From positions 4,650,001 through 4,714,000 of the forward strand of contig CP091727.1 of the NCBI GenBank assembly GCA_022009855.1: 64,000 nucleotides of DNA. The letters run 5' to 3'. This document shows, one piece after another, positions 47,944-57,299 of this stretch. The number at the start of each line of letters is the position of its first letter. The first letter of the stretch is position 1. The DNA is from Lentisphaeria bacterium (GTDB lineage Bacteria > Verrucomicrobiota > Lentisphaeria > Victivallales > Victivallaceae). Below the pieces are notes generated by a model. That model saw only the letters and a program-made list of their open reading frames with translations. It was not told the origin of the DNA and ran no database searches. A program made the translations under genes and the position numbers.

Positions 47944-48845
47944 ATGAGCAGTATGATTGACCTCTGCGCCGAGGTCGAGGCCGAGGAGGCCGAGAAACGG
48001 AAGCAGCAACAGGAGAAAATTACGGATGCCGCGGAAAACGGTAAAAAATATGATATTTTCGACATCGACGATGAGCTTTTGGCGCTCTCCGATGCCGACG
48101 CAGGAGCGCTCTTGAAAGCGCTGCTGCGCCTCCGCAGCGGCTCGCTGGTGCGGGTGGAATCCTCCCCGCCGCCGTCCGGCTCCTCTTCAAGCGCGAATGC
48201 CGCAGACTGAATGAAAGCGAGGCACGCCAGCGGGAAATCAACTCCGCCCGGCGCGCCGCCGTCCTCTCCCGCTACTCCCGCAACAGCGAAGAACCGTTTG
48301 CACAAAACGAAGAAAAAACCGGTACAAATGTACCGAAACAAGGTACAATTGTACCGAAAAAGCGGTACACATGTACCGGAATCAGGTACAATTGTACCGG
48401 AAAATCGGTCGAAAATCTGCGAAAATGATAAAAAATCCGGTACAAATGTACCGAAACAAGGTACAATTGTACCGGAGGCGGAAAATTCATCCCCCCTCTT
48501 CCCCTATATATCCCCCCGTGATCTCTCTTCTTACGAAGAGGCTCACTGTCCCCCGTACCGGGGCGACGGAGTGCTTTGAAGAGTTCTGGAATCGTTACGG
48601 CAGGAAGCGGTGTCGGAAAGAGACCCTCGCTTTCTGGAACCGGATGCCGCAGCGGGACCGGGATCTCGCCCTTTCCCCGGCTCGACGGATTCCTCCGGAT
48701 GCACCCGGACCCGAATTTCCGCCCGGACCCGATTCGATATCTTCGCCACCGGCGGTGGGAGGATGAGCCCTGTTCCCCCGTCCCCGCCGCGCCTGCCGGT
48801 CAGGCGGTTTCCATGCGTGAACTGTTTGAAAAATTTGGAGGTTGA
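47944..48845 (+). CDS. phage replication initiator (O-like) with iterons in its coding sequence (frameshifted)
   Basis: This protein of ~300 residues has three parts. The N-terminus (DIDDELLALSDADAGALLKA, then RRLNESEARQREINSARRAA) resembles DUF6291-type phage replication proteins. The middle is a linker of seven-residue repeats GT(N/I/H)VP(K/E)x encoded by the iteron array. The C-terminus (FEEFWNRYGRKRCRKETLAF, then DPIRYLRHRRWEDEP) is a DnaT/RepO-like domain. Frame breaks near 48175, 48357, 48545 and 48685 are single-base changes. The DnaC-like loader follows two bases later, matching the O-P order of lambdoid phages. Confidence 0.7.
48321..48473. repeat. six-iteron array, candidate phage replication origin
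   Basis: Six 14-bp palindromes of the form GGTACAWWTGTACC (one is GGTACACATGTACC) start at 48321, 48342, 48364, 48385, 48439 and 48460. The step is 21 bases, two helical turns, except one 22 that becomes 21 when the extra A which breaks the reading frame is removed. The 40-base gap between copies 4 and 5 is A-rich. The array lies within the initiator gene. Confidence 0.8.
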
Positions 48846-48846
48846 T

Positions 48847-49648
48847 ATGCCGGAAGAAAACTTTTTTCCTCTCCCCGCCTTCTGCCGCAAGTGCGGCCGG
48901 TCGTTTCAGTACCTGATGGCCCGTGACGTTTATTTCATCCCGTCGCTTCGCGAGGCGGAGTTGCAGTATGCTCTCTGCCCGGAGTGCAGTCACCAGCAGC
49001 GCGAGGAGGAGGCGCGGCGCGCCGTCGAGCTCCGCATTCAGGAGCAGGAACAGGCGCTCGCCGCAGACTACAGCCGCCGGTACCGGGAATCCAACCTCGC
49101 CGAGTATGCGCTCGACTACGACCCGAACCATCCGCACGCGAATCCGGAGCTCGACCGCTGGATCAGCGAGAACCGTTACCGCTCGCTCTGGATCGCCGGG
49201 CGGACCGGCCTCTGCAAGAGCCGTCTGCTCCAGAAGTACGCCCGGGAAATGCTCAAAACCCGCAGTGTTCAGTACTGGGCAAGTTTCGACCTGCTCGCGA
49301 TGCTTTCCAGCCGCAGCAAAGAGATCGAACCGTTGATGCGGCGGCTCTACGCCGTTGACCTCCTGATTATCGACGACCTCGGCAAGGAGATCATGACCCC
49401 GGCGAAATCGAAGTACCTTTTTCAACCTGATCGACCGGCGCCGGATCGGTTTCGAAATCGCCCGCCGCCGCCAGAATGACGATGACCCGGAGTTCCGGTT
49501 TCTCTCCAGAGAGCGCCGCACCGGCGCGCAGCTCTGGGTTTCCACCAATGACAACGGTTCCGGGCTGCTCGCCGGATTCTCGCCGCAGGACGGGCCCGCC
49601 GTTCTCCGCAGGCTCTCCGAAATGTGCAAGCTCTACGAGAAGTTCTGA
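48847..49648 (+). CDS. DnaC-like helicase loader (frameshifted)
   Basis: This AAA+ ATPase of ~267 residues has an N-terminal zinc ribbon (FCRKCGRSFQYL and LCPECSHQ). A helical linker and an ATPase domain follow. Walker B is DLLIIDDLGKEI. The P-loop reads GRTGLCKSR, with Cys where Gly normally precedes Lys. WVSTNDNGSGLLAGFSPQDG, then LRRLSEMCKLYEKF, matches the end of DnaC-type loaders. A T-run near 49425 breaks the frame before NLIDRRRIGFEIA. It presumably loads the host DnaB helicase at the iteron origin. Confidence 0.85.
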
Positions 49649-49899
49649 ACTCCCCCAGTCCGTTTTTCTCTTTCCCGGCCCGGAATTCGTTTTTTCGGGC
49701 CGGATTTATTTGACAAAATGTGCGAACCGTAAAAACTAGTAAAATTTTCCCGCTCTTTCCGCTCCTGTCTCTCTGCGTCCGCTGTTGTCCGTTTCGCGTT
49801 GCGTAATTTGTCACATTTTTTTCATCGCAATTCGCCCTTGTGGTGTTTTCTGTGGTTTCCGTATTCGCGGTCCTGTTTCGAAAAATTTGCCGTTTCATT

Positions 49900-49932
49900 G
49901 TGATACAGAATGAAAAACAAAAATTGTATCAC
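49900..49932. promoter_or_regulatory. inverted-repeat element D, upstream of the late genes
   Basis: GTGATACA-N17-TGTATCAC has perfect arms, 25-base centre spacing and TGAAAA in the spacer. It lies 68 bases before the terminase small subunit gene. Confidence 0.7.
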
Positions 49933-49961
49933 GCGAAAAAAATGAAAATTTTTCGATTTTT

Positions 49962-49987
49962 GACTTGTCAAAATTTTTTTTGCATAT
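49962..49987 (+). promoter_or_regulatory. late promoter-like element upstream of terminase
   Basis: The segment starts GACTTGTCAAAA, continues with a T-run and ends GCATAT. It is almost identical to 56215-56239 ahead of the capsid gene, differing only in run lengths. TTGTCA could be the -35; a -10 at normal spacing is not obvious. Confidence 0.5.
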
Positions 49988-49999
49988 CACAATAATCAC

Positions 50000-50533
50000 A
50001 TGGACATGGAAATCGATTTCGAAAAACTCGACGGCTGGGCTTCCCTCTCGGACCGTCAACAGCGTTTCGTCGTTGCCTATCTCAAATCCGGCAACGGCAG
50101 CGCCGCCGTGCGCGAAGCCGGATACTCGCCGCACCGCGCCGACGTCACCGCGGCGAAACTCAAGAAGGATGTCAAGGTCTCCGCCGTGATCGCCGCCGCA
50201 AGAAAAGAGCTCTTCAAATCCCGCATTCCCTCGCTCGAGGAGGCGATGGCCACGCTCGGCGATATCATGCGCGGCCGGGTCGGGAATTTCATCACGCCAG
50301 GCGGCGAGATCGATCTGGGGAAAGTGCGCGACGCCGGTCCGGAGGTCGCCTCCGTTGACCGCACCGTCGGCGATGAAGTTTCTTCCAGCAAAATCAAGCT
50401 CCGCGACCCGGTCGCCGCCATCGCGCAGCTGGCCAAGCTCGCCGGGTGGAACGAAAAATCACCGGAAGCGGTCACCGCCGGAACCGTCAACTATTTCTTC
50501 AACTTCTCGCGGGGGGCGGTCAATGGACATTAA
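50000..50533 (+). CDS. terminase small subunit
   Basis: This 177-residue protein starts DNA packaging by recognising phage DNA. SLSDRQQRFVVAYLKSGNGS, then AAVREAGYSPHRADVTAAKL, is the terminase small-subunit (Terminase_2 type) helix-turn-helix. The central part (LEEAMATLGDIMRGRVGNFI) and KLRDPVAAIAQLAKLAGWNE match the family. The gene is intact and its last codons overlap the large subunit start. Confidence 0.88.
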   Translation: MDMEIDFEKLDGWASLSDRQQRFVVAYLKSGNGSAAVREAGYSPHRADVTAAKLKKDVKVSAVIAAARKELFKSRIPSLEEAMATLGDIMRGRVGNFITPGGEIDLGKVRDAGPEVASVDRTVGDEVSSSKIKLRDPVAAIAQLAKLAGWNEKSPEAVTAGTVNYFFNFSRGAVNGH

Positions 50534-51994
50534 GTACGATCCGGAGCCGACGCTCGCCCGGTTCCATGCCTCCGACAAATTCTTCCGCGGCATCCGCGGC
50601 CCCATCGGCTCCGGGAAGTCGGTAGCCTGCGTCATGGAAATCATTTCGCGCTGTCTTGAAATGCCTCCGGATTCCCGCGGCCGCCGCCGCTCCCGCTGGG
50701 CGATTGTCCGCAACACCACCGCGCAGCTTCGCGACACCACGTTGAAAACGTTCGTCGAATGGATTCCGGATGAGCTTTGCACCATTACCCGCAGTCCGCG
50801 CATAACCGGCCGTATTGATTCGCCGCTCAGCGACGGCACCCGGCTCGATGTCGAGGTGATCTTCCTGCCGATGGATCATCCGCGTTCCGAACGGGACTTG
50901 CTCTCACTCGAATTGACCGGCATCTGGTTCAATGAGGCGCGGGAACTGCCGCTGAATTTCATCACCGCCGGGCTCTCCCGCTGCGGCCGTTTCCCCGTTC
51001 CGCCGACGTGCCGCACTACTGGTCCGGCGGCATCGCCGACACCAACAGCCCGGACACTTTCCACTGGTGGTACCATCGGGCCGTGGAGAAAACCCCGGAG
51101 AACTGGGAGTTTTTTCGACCAGCCGCCCGCTCTCTCCTCTGCGAGAACGGAAAATACCTGCCGAACCCCGCCGCGGAGAACATCCGGCACCAGCCCAAGG
51201 GGGCGCGGTACTATCTCGACATGGTCGACGGCGCCGACCCCGACTGGCTCGACGTTATGGTGCTCTGCCACTATAAGAGCCTGTTCGACGGCAAGCCGGT
51301 CTACCAGCCGTTCTGGAATGAAAACATCCACGTATCCAAAACCCCGCTCCCGGTCGATCGGAACCGGGAACTTTACCTAGCGTTCGATTTCGGTCTCACT
51401 CCCGCCTGCGTCGCCGGGCAGCTCATGCCGAACGGTCAGCTGCGGATTCTGCGCGAATGGTGTTCGGAAAACATGGGTCTTCGGCAGTTCTGCCGTGATC
51501 TCCTGCTGCCGGACCTGTCGCGCGACTTCAACGGAATGCGCTACGTCGTCACCGGAGACCCGGCCGGAGCGCAGCGCAGCCAGGTCGACCGCGACGATTC
51601 CTGTTATGCGGAGCTCGCCCGCAACGGCCTCTCCTGCACCGCCGCCCGAACCAACGATTTCGAGCCGCGGCGGCGCGCCGTCATCAACCGTCTTACCTAT
51701 CTCGCCGGAGGTGAACCGGGCTATCTGCTCGATCCCTCCTGTCAGATGCTCCGGCAGGGATTCACCGGCGGCTACATGTTCGAACTCATCAACCGGGTCG
51801 GCGAAGGCGGCACCCTCCGCTATCGGGGGCAGCCCGCGAAAAATATTTTCTCCCACATTCACGACGCCAATCAGTACCTCTGCCTCTATCTACAACCGGA
51901 GGCGACCGCCGTCCGCGACGGATTCCGGCGGATGATGGATGACAACCGCCGCCGGATGAACCGGCTGCGTGACCGTGATATTCTGGAGGTGTAG
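50523..51994 (+). CDS. terminase large subunit (frameshifted)
   Basis: This ~490-residue packaging motor has an ATPase domain with Walker A RGPIGSGKSVACVM and an acidic segment LTGIWFNEARELP, then a RNase H-like nuclease domain with Asp residues in YLAFDFGLTPACV, VVTGDPAGAQR and HIHDANQYL. One frame break near 51000 (tccccgttccgccg) joins the halves. The length and order are normal. It overlaps the small subunit gene by 11 bases. Confidence 0.9.
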
Positions 51995-51996
51995 CG

Positions 51997-52465
51997 ATGG
52001 AGCTTTCGCATTTTCCGTTTCGTGATCCCTGATTCCCCGCAGCTGGAGGAGTGCGCCCGGCTTCTCCGGGATTCCGGCCGCTGGTCGCAGATGTTCCCGG
52101 ACGGCTGGGCGTGCACGGAAAAGGAGTTCGCGCGCCACATGCTCACCAGCAACCGGCCGTTTCTCTGCCTCTATGAGGAAGAGATCGCCGGGCTATTCTG
52201 GCTGCATGATTTCGAAGGGAGAACCTGCCAGATCAGCTATTTCGCCCTGCTGGCGCTGCCGCGCGGATTCGACCGGCTGTTCCGCTCCGTGGTCAAGCTC
52301 TCGATTGCGCGCTATCGGCTCGCCGCCGTCTTCGGGCATATCGCCGGAAGCAACCGCGCCGCACTCGGCATCGCCCGGCGTGTCGGTTTTCGCGAGGTTT
52401 TTCGAGTTCGTTCCGGAGCCGCGGACGGCTCCGATTTGGTCTATGTCATGTTTCAGGAGGGTTGA
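51997..52465 (+). CDS. GNAT-like acetyltransferase in late operon (frameshifted start)
   Basis: This protein of ~155 residues has GNAT-like features: FLCLYEEEIAGLFWLHDFEG in the core strand, then HIAGSNRAALGIARRVGFRE, which resembles the acetyl-CoA end motif. The first ten codons (MELSHFPFR) are in another frame, joined near 52020. It lies between terminase and portal genes, a place where podoviruses often carry such a gene of unknown role. Confidence 0.6.
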
Positions 52466-52466
52466 A

Positions 52467-52720
52467 ATGGGAAAAGGTGCGCCAAGTTCGTCCAGTATTC
52501 CGGAGGTGCAGGAGCCGACGCCGGTCGCTCCGGCCAATCCGCCGATTACGGAATCCAGCGCGGAGGTCGCGCAGGCCGCGGCGGAGGAGAAAAGAAACAA
52601 AAGAAATCGTTCGGCAGCTCAAAGACGGTAATCGCCGGAGGATTCGGTCTCGGTTCTACCGGCTCCGGCAGCAGCAGTTCCGGCGGTACCGGCAGCAAAA
52701 CGCTCGGAGGAGGTGCGTAA
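52467..52720 (+). CDS. small Gly/Ser-rich virion-associated protein (frameshifted)
   Basis: This ~84-residue protein begins MGKGAPSSSSIPEVQEPTPV and, after a frame change near 52598, ends in Gly/Ser-rich text (GLGSTGSGSSSSGGTGSKTL). It is low complexity. A small disordered protein just before the portal gene is common in T7-like phages. Confidence 0.45.
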
Positions 52721-54462
52721 ATGGAGGAGTTCAGCGCGCAGGCGATTATCTCAAATCTCGAAATTTTGCGCGGAAACCGGACCGGGCTCAACGAAAAGCT
52801 CGAACAGGTTGCCTCCTTCCTCTCTCCGGCGAAATTCGGCGCAATGACCATCGACCGTTCCGGCTCGATGTCTCGCAATGAACCGGAAAGGCGGCCGCGG
52901 CAGATCGTCTGCGACTTCGCGCAGGAGGCCGCGAACACCTTCACGCGCGGGCTGTTCAGCAACCTCTTTCCTCCGTCGGTCCGCTGGTTCAGCTACTCGC
53001 TCTCCTACCCGGAGCAGAAGAATCTCCCGGAAGAGTTCAAACGCTATTTCGCTTCGGCCAGTCAGACGACCTACGACCTTTTGTATGCGACGAACTGGAC
53101 CACCGAAATGAGCGAAATCTGCGAGTGCCCCAGCACCGGCACGGTTTACCATGTCGGTGGTGTTCGACCCGGAGCGGATTCTCAAATTCAAATGCCATCA
53201 CCTGTCGAACATCTACTGCACTTCTTCCGACGACACGACGATCGACACCGTCTACGAGGTGATTCCGCTCACCGCGCGGCAGGCACTGAACCGGTTCGGA
53301 AGGAGCGGCGACCAGCTCGGGAAACGGCTGCTCGACGACGCGAAGAGCGGCGACGTCTCGCGCTCGGAGAAGCTCTACACGATCATCCATTTTGTCACGC
53401 CCAACCCGAACCGGAAGTTCCGCACCGTCGAACGGAACGGGCGTACCATCTCGAACCGGTCCAGGGGCCGGAGGGGAAGCGGTTCTTATCCTTCTACGTC
53501 GAAAAGGAGGAAAAACTTCTGATCCGCCGCGGCGGATTCGACCACAACCCCTACACGGTCGGGCGGGATCGACAACATGGCGTTCGGCGTCTACGGCTTC
53601 AGCCCGGGGCTGCGGGCGCTCCGGACGATGAAGCTGCTCAACAAAACGTACGCAATCTACATCAATGCGCTCGACGCCGCGCTCCGGCCGTCGGTGATCG
53701 TGGATAGCTGCGTATACGACGGAATTTCTCCGGAGTTCTATTTTGACCCCGGCTCGGTGAATCTATATAACTCCGGCGGCGGAAAATTCAATCCGCCGCA
53801 GTTTGTCACTCCTCCGTCCAATCTGCCGGGCGGGCTTGAGTTCATCAATCAGGGAGGCAGTTGCTCGACCGGTTCTTTTTCCGTGATCTCTTCACGATCA
53901 TTCAGCAGATGAATGAGCAGTCCGGCCGCCAGCGCACCGCGCGCGAGATTCAGGAGCTGGTCTCGGAAAAGAATTCGCAGATTCTTCCTCTGGTCGCCCG
54001 GTTCCTCGATGAGCTGGTGACGCCGGTTCTGAAAACAGTGTTCCGAATTATCTTCGAAAACACTTCGCTTTTCGGGCCGCCGCCCTCCGGGCTGGAAGAT
54101 TTTCTGGGGAAACCTCGATCAACCTCCAGTATTTCAGCCCGCTCGCCCTCGCGGCGAAGGCGACGAAAATTCAAGGAACGATCGCCGCCATCGAGGACAT
54201 CATGCCGCTTCTCCAGATCAAGCCGGAGGTGCTCGACATGATCGATCTCGACAAACTTTTCACCGATATGCTGGAGGTTCGCGGGGCCAATCCGGACCAC
54301 ATCCTCACCATGTCGAAGGTTCGACAGATCCGCGATGAGCGGCAGCAGCAGATGCAGCAGCAGCAGCTTATGGAACAGGCGGCGAAGCTCGCGGGCGGAC
54401 AGAATCTCAACGAGACGCCGCAGCCGGGCAGTCTGGCGGCGCAGCTGGCGGGAGGTGCCTGA
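52721..54462 (+). CDS. portal / head-to-tail connector protein (several frameshifts)
   Basis: This ~580-residue T7 gp8-like connector forms the dodecameric portal for DNA entry. The N-terminus (LNEKLEQVASFLSPAKFGAM) is typical of the head-tail connector family. FTRGLFSNLFPPSVRWFSYS and YGFSPGLRALRTMKLLNKTY are further family stretches. It ends in a Gln-rich coil (RDERQQQMQQQQLMEQAAKL), also usual. Frame breaks lie near 53155, 53445, 53565, 53855 and 54105. Protein text continues well through all of them. Confidence 0.85.
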
Positions 54463-54758
54463 TGGAAAAGCTCAACGACGATATCCAAACGCTCCGCAAC
54501 CGGATTGAAGAGCTCGCCGCCGTGAAGCGGATTCTCGCCACGCAGGACGGCGCGCTTCTGCTGCGTTCGCTCCGGCGCCTCTCCGGGGATCAGCTCCCGC
54601 GGTACCGGCAGAATGCGCATGAACTCGCCTATGCGGCCGGTCTGGCGGATGCCGTTTTCCGGCTGGAGAAATTCGCCTCCTCCAGTCTGGAGGAGCTCAA
54701 CAAGCAACTCGAACTCTGTGAAGAAAGGAAGAAAATCGATGACGACTTACTCGACTGA
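54462..54758 (+). CDS. small late protein, coiled coil
   Basis: The 98 residues are mostly helical (EKLNDDIQTLRNRIEELAAV, FASSSLEELNKQLELCEER). The start overlaps the portal stop (TGATGG). Its end overlaps the next gene by 20 bases. The role is unknown; T7-like phages often have a small protein between portal and scaffold. Confidence 0.55.
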   Translation: MEKLNDDIQTLRNRIEELAAVKRILATQDGALLLRSLRRLSGDQLPRYRQNAHELAYAAGLADAVFRLEKFASSSLEELNKQLELCEERKKIDDDLLD

Positions 54759-55176
54759 AGGCAACACCGTGTTCCGGGACAATTCGCCGCTGGCGGAGAT
54801 CCAGCCGGACGGTTCGCTCCACTATCTCGAAGACGATTTCAAGCGGTTCGCGATTCCGATCACCAAACATCTGGAGGAGCTCGGCCGCTACAACCGCGAA
54901 CTCGGTCTGGCGCTCTACATCCTGCCGGAACAGAAACAGGAGGTTCCGCCGCCGCCCGCCGTTGCGGTCGAGAAGCGTAAACTCTCGACCGTGCGCGAAC
55001 TGGTGCGCGAAATGGCCGCTTTCGTCGAAGAGCCGCCGCCCGCCATGTCGCCGCTGCTCGGCGACGAAACCCCGGAACTCTGGACGTGGATCAGGAATCA
55101 CGCCGATGTGCTCGATTCCATCCGTCTTGCGTTTGAATTCACCGGCCCGCTGGGCAAACGAAAGGATGTGTGCTGA
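54739..55176 (+). CDS. late protein of unknown function
   Basis: This 145-residue protein begins MTTYSTEGNTVFRDNSPLAE, with AAGGAAG upstream. It has a Pro-rich middle (KQEVPPPPAVAVEKR) and a helical end. It overlaps both neighbours. No family is recognised. Confidence 0.5.
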   Translation: MTTYSTEGNTVFRDNSPLAEIQPDGSLHYLEDDFKRFAIPITKHLEELGRYNRELGLALYILPEQKQEVPPPPAVAVEKRKLSTVRELVREMAAFVEEPPPAMSPLLGDETPELWTWIRNHADVLDSIRLAFEFTGPLGKRKDVC

Positions 55177-56159
55177 AAATGCCTCCCGAAGAAATGAACG
55201 GACAGGGCGCCGCGGCCGCGGCGCAGGAGACGCAGAATCCCGCAACCGGTACGGAAACCGCTCCGGAATCGACGCCCCAGAATTCCGCACCGGAATCCGG
55301 CTCGATGTTCAGCCGGGCGCTGGCCGATGTCGGCAACTCCGGCGGCGAAGCGGCGAACTCCGCCGCGGCAGGAGAACAGAAACAGGAGGCGCCGGCGGCG
55401 CACGGCGCTTCGTTCGAACTCCCGGAGGAGTACCGAAACGACCCGATGTTCGCCAACTTCCGCACGCTGGAGGACCTCTGCAAAAGCTATCGTTACGCCA
55501 AAAAGACCATCGGCAAAAAGACCGTCGGCATGATCTCCGAACAGTCCAGCCCGGAGGAGGTTAGCGAATTTTACGGCCAGCTTGGCGCGCACGCCGACGC
55601 GGCGGATTACAAGGTCAAATTCTCCGACGCCATGCCGGAGCTGTTCCGCAGTGACGCCGTGCTCGGCAAATACCGCGCGGCGTTCGCGAAGCACCACGTT
55701 CCGGAGGCGATGGCCGCCGGGCTGATGAAGGAGCTGGAGGCCGATGTCCTCGCGCAGCTGGCGGAGGAACAGGCGGCGCGGAAGGCCAGCTTTGACCGGA
55801 ACATCGCCTCGCTCAAGCGTGACTGGGGCGACAACTACAATATCAACATGAACAAGGCGCAGGCGGCGTGGCAGAAGCTCCGTCCGGACTGGGATATCAA
55901 AACCCACTCGCTCGGCGACAATTTCGACGTCATCCGGCTGATGGCCGATATCTACGACCATATTGCCGACGATACGATGGTTCACGCCGGAAACGACGCC
56001 CCGGCGGCGCTGAATGCGATTGAAACCGAGATGGGAAGCATCCGGAACAACCCGGCCTACTACACCCCCGGACCCGAACACGACCGGCTGGTGAAGCGGA
56101 TGAATGAGCTCGCCAGCCGCCGCCGTTCGCTCCGCTCCACTCCCGCTTCGATCGACTGA
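55170..56159 (+). CDS. scaffolding protein
   Basis: This 329-residue acidic protein sits between portal and capsid genes, the place of the T7-like scaffold. The first ~85 residues are low-complexity Ala/Gln/Ser text. A helical core follows (EEVSEFYGQLGAHADAADYK), like many phage scaffolds that begin with a Gln/Glu-rich region. The C-terminus is basic (LVKRMNELASRRRSLRSTP), as needed to touch coat protein. The GTG at 55170 and the ATG at 55179 are both possible starts. The gene is intact. Confidence 0.7.
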   Translation: MLKMPPEEMNGQGAAAAAQETQNPATGTETAPESTPQNSAPESGSMFSRALADVGNSGGEAANSAAAGEQKQEAPAAHGASFELPEEYRNDPMFANFRTLEDLCKSYRYAKKTIGKKTVGMISEQSSPEEVSEFYGQLGAHADAADYKVKFSDAMPELFRSDAVLGKYRAAFAKHHVPEAMAAGLMKELEADVLAQLAEEQAARKASFDRNIASLKRDWGDNYNINMNKAQAAWQKLRPDWDIKTHSLGDNFDVIRLMADIYDHIADDTMVHAGNDAPAALNAIETEMGSIRNNPAYYTPGPEHDRLVKRMNELASRRRSLRSTPASID

Positions 56160-56214
56160 CGCGGCGGAGAAGTTCCGGTCTCCGGAAAAAAAATTGAAAA
56201 ATTTTCCGGAACCG

Positions 56215-56239
56215 GACTTGTCAAAAATTTTTTGCATAT
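56215..56239 (+). promoter_or_regulatory. late promoter-like element upstream of the capsid gene
   Basis: This segment begins GACTTGTCAAAAA, has a T-run and ends GCATAT, the same as 49962-49987 apart from one A more and two T fewer. It is the only such promoter-sized element between scaffold and capsid genes, so it likely drives high capsid expression. Confidence 0.5.
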
Positions 56240-56253
56240 TCTTGTAAGATTCA

Positions 56254-56270
56254 GAACGAAATTTTCGTTC
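56254..56270. promoter_or_regulatory. inverted repeat in the capsid leader
   Basis: GAACGAA-ATT-TTCGTTC is a perfect 7-3-7 inverted repeat just downstream of the promoter-like element. It could stabilise the capsid mRNA or bind a regulator. Confidence 0.45.
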
Positions 56271-56399
56271 GCGCTGTTTTCGGACCCGAACTCTCTTCGA
56301 GGCTTAAAGCTCACCGCCTTTGTGCGACCTTGATGCAAGAAGTGAACGGACTACCCGGATGTGGTTTTTCATTCATTCACCCAATCAAGGAGCACAAAA

Positions 56400-57282
56400 T
56401 GCTGAACATCGATCCCGCATGGATTGACACCTACGAGGAGAACTACCGCCACGCTCTTCAGCAGCGGCAGAGTGTCCTCTCCCCTGTCTGCTCACCGGCA
56501 GCATGACCGGTGAAAAGAAACGTTTCACCTACATCGGAAAAGCCAGCATGGTTGAGCGCGGTGATTCCAACGGCGACACCAAGTGGCAGAGCCTCGATTT
56601 CGACAGCCGGTGGGTCGGCCGCCGGATCTTCGATTTCCCGGTGCTGATCGATGAGTTCGCCGATATTGAATCGGCGCTCACCGACCCGACCAGCGACATC
56701 ATGAAGGCCGGAATCATGGCCGCCAATAGCGCGCAAGGACGTCGTCATCAAAGAGGCCTTTGACGCCACCGTCTACACCGGCAAAAACGGCGAAACCCCG
56801 GTCGCTTTCCCGTCGAAAAACATCATCGACGTGCAGCTCGGCAGCGGTTCCAGCGCGTCCAATCAGCCGCTCAACCTCGCCAAGCTCAAGGAGGTGCGCG
56901 CGCGGCTGCTGGAGGCGGAGGTCCCGCCGGAGGACACGTTCTACTTCGTCTGCTCCCCCGGCAGATCAACGCTCTGCTCGACGACGACCATGTGACCAGC
57001 GCCGATTACAACGCGGTCCGCGCGCTGTGCAATGGAAGCGTCGACAGTTTCATGGGATTCAAGTTCATCATCTACAACGGTCTTGACATTGAAGCCGGCG
57101 TGCGGAGCTGCTTCGCCTGGTCCTCCAGCTCGATGCAGCTGGTGATCTCGAAGGAGATGAAAGTCAAGGGGCCGGTCGAGATTCCGACCAAGAACTTCCA
57201 GCCCGGTCTGGAAATCACCATGGCTCTGGACGCCGTCCGGCTTTACGATCAGGCGGTCTACAAGGTTCCGTGCGCGGAATAA
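56400..57282 (+). CDS. major capsid protein (frameshifted)
   Basis: This ~294-residue protein begins MLNIDPAWIDTYEENYRHAL behind AAGGAG. The core reads YIGKASMVERGDSNGDTKWQ, then RWVGRRIFDFPVLIDEFADI and LEITMALDAVRLYDQAVYKV, matching capsid proteins of podovirus-type prophages with an HK97-like fold. Frame breaks lie near 56490, 56735 and 56960. It follows the scaffold gene and has its own promoter-like element, as expected for the most abundant virion protein. Confidence 0.75.
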
Positions 57283-57299
57283 AAGAGGAGAGGTTCATC

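Larger units (their letters stand above)
49649..49999. other. early/late junction, regulatory region without a gene
   Basis: This 351-base gap divides replication genes from late genes. It holds a TTGACA hexamer (49710-49715) with no clear -10, the fourth GTGATACA element (49900-49932), and an AT-rich promoter-like element (49962-49987) shared with the capsid gene upstream region. Confidence 0.6.
56160..56399. other. capsid gene upstream region
   Basis: This 240-base gap contains the second late promoter-like element (56215-56239), an inverted repeat GAACGAA-N3-TTCGTTC (56254-56270) and a long GC-balanced leader before AAGGAG and the capsid ATG. No small gene is evident. Confidence 0.6.

Noticed and set aside
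52721..54462. Programmed ribosomal frameshifting in the portal gene
   Set aside because: There are about five breaks in several directions without slippery heptamers in common, the same pattern as in host genes; sequencing error explains all.
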